From assembly GCA_036392935.1 (NCBI GenBank), contig DASVWZ010000327.1, positions 1 through 11,998 on the forward strand: a stretch of DNA of 11,998 nt, read 5' to 3'. Source of the DNA: DASVWZ01 sp036392935 (GTDB lineage: Bacteria; Acidobacteriota; Terriglobia; Terriglobales; Acidobacteriaceae). Made by a program: the position numbers and the translations under genes. Positions 7,458 through 11,998 of this stretch are shown here, piece by piece. The notes under the pieces are model-generated. The model made no database searches and was not told the DNA's origin. It saw only the letters and a program-made list of their open reading frames with translations. Positions within the stretch are counted from its first letter, which is position 1, and each line of letters opens with the position of its first letter.

Positions 7458-8707
7458 TGCTCGATTACATCACCTCATATTTAAGCAGCAATGTAACGCC
7501 GGGGCAGGCGGGAAATTTCTTCTGGGCCACGGTGTACGTGATGGTGGTGTTTGGCGGCGTGTCAGTCGTGGTCATGGCCATGAACTGGCTGGAGCGCAAG
7601 GCGCTGGCGCATTTTCAGATCCGTCTGGGACCGATGCGCGTAGGCCCGCACGGCTTGCTGCAGCCGATTGCGGATGCCATCAAACTGGCCACAAAAGAAG
7701 ACATCATTCCCGCGGAAGCTGACAAACTGGTTTTTTGGGTTGCGCCGCTGATTATCCTCTGCGCATCGTTCACGGTTTACATTGTGGTGCCCTTCGGGCC
7801 CACGCACGCCATTACGGATTTGAATATCGGCATCCTCTTCATGCTCGGTGTTTCATCGTTGAGCGTGCTTGGAATCGTTATGGCAGGATGGGCGTCGAAC
7901 TCGCACTATCCGCTGATGGGCGGGCTGCGTTCGAGTGCGCAAATGATCTCCTACGAAGTGGCCATGGGCCTGGCTGTGATTTCGGCGATCCTCATGACCA
8001 GCCTGAATTCCACGGGAATCGGCACGCTGAGCATGATTGGCATTGTGCAGGCGCAACAGCAGGCGCACGTCTGGTATGCGTTCAAATTCTTTCCGCTGGG
8101 ATTGATCGCGCTGATCATCTTTTCGATTGCGATGGTGGCCGAAACCAACCGCGCGCCCTTCGATTTGCCGGAAGCGGAGTCGGAGCTGACTGCGGGATTC
8201 CACACCGAGTACAGTGGGTTGCGCTGGTCATTATTTATGCTCGGCGAATACGCGGCCATGGGCGCTGTGTCGTCGATTGCGGTCACACTGTGGCTGGGTG
8301 GATGGTTGCGGCCTTTTCCCAACTGGCTGAGTGGATCATTTTTCGATCTGGTGTTCTCGTTGTTTCCGGCGTTCACCTTTCTGGCGCTGGCGGGATTCTG
8401 TTTTTACGGCGTCACGCGCATGCCCAAGCATCCCTATTTCCGGCTTGAGACGATTGGGCTGGCCGGATTCGGCGCGGTGCTAGGCCTGATCGGTCTCATC
8501 CTGCTCATCACTCCGGTGCGAACGCGCGTGCAGGACATTTACTGGTTCCTGGCTAAGGTCGCAGTGTTCCTGTATCTATACATCTGGTACCGCGCGACGT
8601 TTCCGCGCTATCGTTTCGATCAGTTGATGGCCGTAGGATGGAAAGTTTTGTTGCCGGCCTCGCTGGTGGTGCTGATGGCGACGGCAATCGTGGGAGTTGT
8701 GATCTGA
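7457..8707 (+). CDS. nuoH: NADH-quinone oxidoreductase subunit H, long form
   Basis: This membrane subunit anchors the peripheral arm and lines the quinone channel. It has 416 residues, against about 325 in E. coli. The family motifs are clear: RLGPMRVGPHGLLQPIADAI (56-75), and AETNRAPFDLPEAESEL (228-244) in the charged loop facing the quinone site. Near the C-terminus are RATFPRYRFDQLM (379-391) and GWKVLLP. I count about ten hydrophobic segments where eight are usual. The extra two (about 296-320 and 331-354) lie between canonical helices 6 and 7. GAGG lies 10 nt before the ATG, inside the end of nuoD. nuoJ starts one base after the stop, leaving no room for the usual nuoI. Confidence 0.96.
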   Translation: MLDYITSYLSSNVTPGQAGNFFWATVYVMVVFGGVSVVVMAMNWLERKALAHFQIRLGPMRVGPHGLLQPIADAIKLATKEDIIPAEADKLVFWVAPLIILCASFTVYIVVPFGPTHAITDLNIGILFMLGVSSLSVLGIVMAGWASNSHYPLMGGLRSSAQMISYEVAMGLAVISAILMTSLNSTGIGTLSMIGIVQAQQQAHVWYAFKFFPLGLIALIIFSIAMVAETNRAPFDLPEAESELTAGFHTEYSGLRWSLFMLGEYAAMGAVSSIAVTLWLGGWLRPFPNWLSGSFFDLVFSLFPAFTFLALAGFCFYGVTRMPKHPYFRLETIGLAGFGAVLGLIGLILLITPVRTRVQDIYWFLAKVAVFLYLYIWYRATFPRYRFDQLMAVGWKVLLPASLVVLMATAIVGVVI

Positions 8708-8708
8708 T

Positions 8709-9221
8709 ATGACGCCAGTCGCGACCAATTTCTTTTTCTTTTTGCTGGCCGGAGTAACGCTGATTAGCGGAATTTTGGTGATTACGCAGCGCAACCCGGT
8801 GCACTCGGCACTGGCACTGATTCTGGGCCTGCTGGCCCAGGCGAATCTTTATTTAATGTTGTATGCGCCCTTCGTCGCAGGCGTGCAGGTGATTCTGTAT
8901 GCCGGCGGCATCATGGTGCTGTTCCTGTTTGTCATCATGCTGGTAAACCTGGAACGGGCAAAGAAGGAAGAGCAATTCAACAAGCTTTGGTTGATTGGCA
9001 CAGCAGCAGCAGCAGCGTTGGGATTTCTGTTTTTTACAGTCTACTTGAAAGGTAAAGCGTTGTGGCAGGACCAGGGAACTGCGCTGCCGCCGGAGACCAG
9101 CAACACCCAGGAGATTGGGCGCCTGTTGTACGGGCAATACATGTTCACCTTCGAGATCGCATCGTTGCTATTGCTGGTGGCGATCATCGGCGCGGTGGTT
9201 ATGACGAAGAGAAAGGTTTGA
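8709..9221 (+). CDS. nuoJ: NADH-quinone oxidoreductase subunit J
   Basis: This membrane-arm subunit has 170 residues, a normal length. Five membrane helices are visible (about 6-24, 33-51, 57-79, 94-112, 146-165). The third carries the conserved YAGGIMVLFLFVIMLVNL, the flexible helix linking the quinone site to the proton channels. The ATG lies one base after the nuoH stop, with GGGAG 12 nt upstream (8692-8696). A run of CAG triplets around 9001-9016 encodes an alanine tract in helix 4. A palindromic element begins four bases after the stop codon. Confidence 0.95.
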   Translation: MTPVATNFFFFLLAGVTLISGILVITQRNPVHSALALILGLLAQANLYLMLYAPFVAGVQVILYAGGIMVLFLFVIMLVNLERAKKEEQFNKLWLIGTAAAAALGFLFFTVYLKGKALWQDQGTALPPETSNTQEIGRLLYGQYMFTFEIASLLLLVAIIGAVVMTKRKV

Positions 9222-9225
9222 TTTT

Positions 9226-9253
9226 GTAGAGACGTAGCTAGCTACGTCTCTAC
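9226..9253. repeat. 28-bp perfect palindrome, copy 1 of a dispersed element
   Basis: The 14-base arm GTAGAGACGTAGCT is followed directly by its exact reverse complement. It fills most of the 43-bp gap between nuoJ and nuoK. In RNA it would fold into a stem of about 12 bp with a CUAG loop. No T-tract follows, so it does not look like a terminator. A near-identical copy lies between nuoL and nuoM. Confidence 0.93.
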
Positions 9254-9264
9254 GATCATGGGCT

Positions 9265-9570
9265 ATGGTACCGATAACGACACTTCACTATCTGGTTGTG
9301 GCCGCGGCGCTGTTCATCATCGGCGTCATCGGCGTGCTGACGCGCAGAAACGTCGTCATCATGCTGATGTCGATCGAGTTGATCCTCAACGCGGTCAATC
9401 TCAACCTGGTGGCGTTCTCACGCATCCACGCGCTGCATGGTCAGGTGTTTGCCATCTTTGTTATTACAGACGCGGCCGCGGAAGCGGCGGTGGGGCTGGG
9501 AATTCTGATTGCGTTCTTCAGAAACAAAGAAACCGTCAACATGGATGAAGTGGATTTGATGAAGTGGTAG
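9265..9570 (+). CDS. nuoK: NADH-quinone oxidoreductase subunit K
   Basis: This membrane-arm proton-channel subunit is homologous to MrpC of Na+/H+ antiporters. It has 101 residues, the normal length, with three membrane helices (about 7-25, 30-50, 60-84). The two buried glutamates of the family are present, in SIELILNAVN (Glu38) and AAAEAAVGLG (Glu73). The ATG at 9265 gives the canonical MVP-type N-terminus. An ATG at 9258 is in another frame. No good Shine-Dalgarno is visible. The upstream gap is mostly the palindromic element, whose hairpin could affect translation. Confidence 0.96.
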   Translation: MVPITTLHYLVVAAALFIIGVIGVLTRRNVVIMLMSIELILNAVNLNLVAFSRIHALHGQVFAIFVITDAAAEAAVGLGILIAFFRNKETVNMDEVDLMKW

Positions 9571-9613
9571 AACAGTCGGCAGTGCGGTCAAGAGCTGCGC
9601 AGTGACTTGAAAT

Positions 9614-9648
9614 GACTGATAACTGATAACTGATAACTGATAACTGAA
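9614..9648. repeat. 7-bp tandem repeat array, unit AACTGAT (TCAGTTA on the other strand)
   Basis: Five units are visible: GACTGAT, three exact AACTGAT, then AACTGAA. It occupies the 84-bp gap between nuoK and nuoL and ends six bases before the nuoL ATG, so it lies where a ribosome site is expected. Read on the - strand, the unit TCAGTTA differs from TCAGTCG (1-42) at two positions. Weaker traces such as ACAGTCG and GCAGTGC at 9572-9585 may be decayed units. Confidence 0.88.
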
Positions 9649-9654
9649 GACCAA

Positions 9655-11781
9655 ATGTTCTTTCTCGATCACATCTGGATCATTCCGCTGCTGCCGGCCT
9701 TCGGCGCAACGATGATGTTTTTCTTTGGACGCAAGATCCAGAAATCATCGGTGAGCGCGGTCTGCGTGGGCGCAGTGGTGCTGGCGTTTTTGTTCGCCTG
9801 TCTCGCCGTCTGGCAATACACCGGGTACTCGCAGGACCATCCCGGCCGCCCATTCCAAAAAATCGTCTACACCTGGCTGGGCACAGATACCGCCGGGATG
9901 AATTACGTTACGCAGAACGGTTCACCCGCTCCGTTCCATGTTGACGCCGGCTTCCTGCTCGATCCGCTTTCCGCCATCTGGCTGCTGTTCGTCACCGGCG
10001 TGGGCATGCTGATCCATATTTATTCGGTCGGCTACATGGCCCACGAGGCCGGCTATTACCGCTTCTTCGGATACCTGAACCTGTTTATGTTTTCCATGCT
10101 CACCCTCATCCTGGGCAACAACTATGTGCTGATGTTTGTGGGCTGGGAGGGCGTGGGCTTGTGCTCGTATCTGCTGATCGGATTTTATTTCCAGCGCCAT
10201 TCCGCGAGCACCGCGGCCAACAAGGCATTCATCGTCAACCGCATCGGCGACGCCGGTTTCATCCTCGGCACCTTCACCATCATGTGGTATTTCGGATCGG
10301 TGCGCTTCACCGATGTCAATCTGCTGGCCCGCAGCGGAAAATTTCTCATCGGCGATCCCATCATCACCGCCGCAACGCTTTGTTTGTTCATCGGCGCCTG
10401 CGGCAAATCCGCGCAGCTACCTCTTTATGTGTGGCTGCCGGACGCCATGGAAGGTCCCACGCCGGTTTCCGCGCTCATCCACGCGGCGACCATGGTTACC
10501 GCCGGTGTTTACATGGTCGCGCGCTCGAATGCGCTCTTCGTCCTGGCGCCGACTTCCATGAAGACAGTCGCGATCATCGGCGCGACCACCGCGATTTTTG
10601 CCGCCTCGATCGGCCTGGTGCAGAACGATATCAAGCGCGTGTTGGCATACTCCACCGTCTCGCAGCTCGGATATATGTTCCTCGCGCTGGGCGTCGGCGC
10701 GTTCGCCGCCGGAGTATTCCACGTCTTCACGCACGCATTTTTCAAAGCTCTGCTGTTCCTCGGTTCCGGCTCGGTCATCCACGCCATGAGCGGCGAGCAG
10801 GACATGCGCAACATGGGCGACCTGCACAAACGCATCCCCATCACCTTCAGGACCATGGCAATTGGTACCCTGGCCATTGCCGGTATCCCTGGTTTCGCCG
10901 GCTTCTTTTCGAAGGATGCAGTCCTGTGGCAAGCCTGGTCATCCGAGGGTGGCGCGTACCGGCTCCTGTGGTTTATCGGATTCATCACCGCACTCATGAC
11001 CGCGTTCTACATGGGCCGCTTGATCGTGCTGACCTTCTACAGCACACCGCGCATGAGCCACGAAGTCGAGCACCACGTGCATGAGTCGCCCAAGTCGATG
11101 ACCGCGCCACTGGTGATTCTGGCCATCTGCTCAATCTTCGCCGGATGGCTGGGCTGGCCGCACAGCATCGGAGGCTCCGACCGCTTCACCAAATTCCTCG
11201 AGCCGGTGTTCGCCCGCGAAGCCGTCGTGCTGGGTAAAGAGGCTCCGAAGCAACTCGCGTCTGGCGAAAAAGAAGAAGAACGCACAGACCCCATGGAGTA
11301 CGCGCTGATGGCGCTTTCCGTCGGCGCGGCGATCGCCGGACTAGGCATGGCGTGGCGCGAATACCGCAAAGCCAACAAAGACTTCGTCGAACCCATCGCC
11401 AAAGTTGCGCCGGTGGCGTACGACATCCTCTACCACAAGTATTACGTCGATGAAGGCTACGACTATGTTTTCACCGGACGAAAAAAAGTCGGCGATGTGC
11501 GCCTTGGCGTGATGGGACTGGGCGACGCCTGTTCGTGGTTCGACAAGAACATCATCGACGGCACTGTAAACGGCGCCGGATGGATCACCCGCCTTGCGGG
11601 CAAGCTTTCCTCGTGGTGGGACAAATACATTATCGACGGATTATGCGTGAATGGCCCGGCGTATTTATCGCAGGCGCTTTCGCGCGTCACGCGCCTGCTG
11701 CAATGGGGATTGGTGCAGTGGTACGCTCTGGTCATGGTGATTGGCCTGGTAGGTTTTGTGGCGTATTACGCATTGCGTTAA
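9655..11781 (+). CDS. nuoL: NADH-quinone oxidoreductase subunit L
   Basis: This antiporter-like (MrpA/MrpD-type) subunit sits at the distal end of complex I and moves protons. It has 708 residues, against about 613 in E. coli. Channel residues are intact: Glu165 in FVGWEGVGL, Lys251 in CGKSAQLPLYVWLPDAMEGP, His276 in ALIHAATM, Lys364 in HAFFKALLF and Lys420 in FFSKDAVL. The C-terminal region (about 530-708) holds a charged segment rich in Lys and Glu and amphipathic stretches consistent with the long lateral helix, ending in a final membrane helix. A motif appears twice near the end: WFDKNIIDGTVNG (628-640) and WWDKYIIDGLCVNG (654-667). The Shine-Dalgarno is weak because a 7-bp repeat occupies the upstream sequence. 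A second palindromic element lies between this gene and nuoM. Confidence 0.97.
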   Translation: MFFLDHIWIIPLLPAFGATMMFFFGRKIQKSSVSAVCVGAVVLAFLFACLAVWQYTGYSQDHPGRPFQKIVYTWLGTDTAGMNYVTQNGSPAPFHVDAGFLLDPLSAIWLLFVTGVGMLIHIYSVGYMAHEAGYYRFFGYLNLFMFSMLTLILGNNYVLMFVGWEGVGLCSYLLIGFYFQRHSASTAANKAFIVNRIGDAGFILGTFTIMWYFGSVRFTDVNLLARSGKFLIGDPIITAATLCLFIGACGKSAQLPLYVWLPDAMEGPTPVSALIHAATMVTAGVYMVARSNALFVLAPTSMKTVAIIGATTAIFAASIGLVQNDIKRVLAYSTVSQLGYMFLALGVGAFAAGVFHVFTHAFFKALLFLGSGSVIHAMSGEQDMRNMGDLHKRIPITFRTMAIGTLAIAGIPGFAGFFSKDAVLWQAWSSEGGAYRLLWFIGFITALMTAFYMGRLIVLTFYSTPRMSHEVEHHVHESPKSMTAPLVILAICSIFAGWLGWPHSIGGSDRFTKFLEPVFAREAVVLGKEAPKQLASGEKEEERTDPMEYALMALSVGAAIAGLGMAWREYRKANKDFVEPIAKVAPVAYDILYHKYYVDEGYDYVFTGRKKVGDVRLGVMGLGDACSWFDKNIIDGTVNGAGWITRLAGKLSSWWDKYIIDGLCVNGPAYLSQALSRVTRLLQWGLVQWYALVMVIGLVGFVAYYALR

Positions 11782-11785
11782 GGCA

Positions 11786-11810
11786 GTAGAGACGTAGCTT
11801 GCTACGTCTC
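11786..11810. repeat. Palindromic element, copy 2
   Basis: The arms GAGACGTAGC (11789-11798) and GCTACGTCTC (11801-11810) are exact reverse complements separated by TT. From 11786 to 11810 it matches 24 of 25 bases of the element at 9226-9250. The last three bases of the outer arm are changed. It lies in the 53-bp gap between nuoL and nuoM. No T-tract follows; the A-rich stretch afterwards is on the wrong side for a + strand terminator. Confidence 0.9.
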
Positions 11811-11834
11811 CGTAAGAAAAAGAGAACTTCAGAA

Positions 11835-11998
11835 ATGCAAAGTCATATTCTCTCGATCATTTTATTTACGCCGCTGGTGGGCGCATTGGTGCTGTTGTTT
11901 GTGCCCAAAGAAAACAAAGATGCCATCCGCTGGATCGCCAACCTCTTTGCGCTCGGCGGATTGCTCATCTCGCTCCCGCTGGTGCCGTGGTTCTGGGC
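11835..11998 (+). CDS. nuoM: NADH-quinone oxidoreductase subunit M, N-terminal part (cut by window end)
   Basis: The open frame starts at ATG 11835 and runs off the window after 54 codons. It begins MQSHILSIILFTPLVGALVL and continues into a second hydrophobic stretch. This matches the first two helices of NuoM, a second antiporter-like proton-pumping subunit, with its typical PLxGA and FVP motifs. Its place directly after nuoL is standard for complex I clusters. NuoN starts in a similar way and is the main alternative, but gene order favours NuoM. Confidence 0.85.
   Translation, partial: MQSHILSIILFTPLVGALVLLFVPKENKDAIRWIANLFALGGLLISLPLVPWFW

Noticed and set aside
9001..9016. CAG triplet run inside nuoJ
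   Set aside because: It encodes an alanine tract within a membrane helix and is a plausible coding feature, not a separate element.
9226..9253. Palindrome as an intrinsic terminator after nuoJ
   Set aside because: No T-tract follows, and a terminator inside a coupled complex I operon is unlikely. The second copy also lacks a T-tract.
9258..9548. Open frame starting at ATG 9258 overlapping nuoK
   Set aside because: It is off-frame and Arg/Gly/His-rich. The 9265 frame is canonical NuoK with both conserved glutamates.
10161..11084. Long open frame (307 codons) in another frame inside nuoL
   Set aside because: It is rich in Arg, His and Pro, typical of an off-frame reading of GC-rich DNA. The nuoL frame has conserved channel residues throughout.

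Overview
The window is about 12 kb of moderately GC-rich bacterial DNA. It holds one large respiratory gene cluster on the + strand and two unrelated genes on the - strand. Several features suggest a soil-type Acidobacteriota (Terriglobia / Koribacter-like). These are a secreted NHL-repeat protein ending in a 'choice-of-anchor D' (ASH-like) domain, 7-bp tandem repeats in intergenic gaps, and the style of the complex I proteins. The lineage is inferred from general familiarity and was not tested by any search.

Left part, - strand. lysS (lysyl-tRNA synthetase, 57-1646) is flanked on both sides by 7-bp tandem repeats. Just upstream is a large gene (1812-4424) for a predicted exported beta-propeller protein with 12 NHL-like repeats. 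It ends at a strong intrinsic terminator (1758-1784), so lysS most likely relies on its own promoter, for which there is a perfect TATAAT -10 box. A 569-bp divergent intergenic region (4425-4993) carries putative promoters in both directions and no convincing gene.

Right part, + strand. This is a complex I (NADH-quinone oxidoreductase) cluster in the order nuoA-C-D-H-J-K-L-M, with nuoM cut by the window edge. nuoB, E, F, G and I are absent from their usual positions. These are exactly the subunits that carry FMN and the iron-sulfur clusters, so the visible cluster encodes only cofactor-free subunits: the quinone-site proteins C and D plus membrane-arm proteins. Either the redox subunits lie elsewhere in the genome, or the complex uses another electron-input module.

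The C-D, D-H and H-J junctions are tight (10 bp or less). Every looser junction contains a repeat. A-C and K-L hold 7-bp tandem repeats. J-K and L-M hold two copies of one palindromic element built on GAGACGTAGC / GCTACGTCTC. The four 7-bp arrays in the window appear to be variants of one unit close to TCAGTCG. Other oddities are a long Pro/Ala/Lys-rich N-terminal extension on NuoC, two extra predicted membrane helices in NuoH, a doubled motif near the NuoL C-terminus, and an unusual motif-2 loop in LysS. I found no tRNA, rRNA, CRISPR array, transposase or phage gene.
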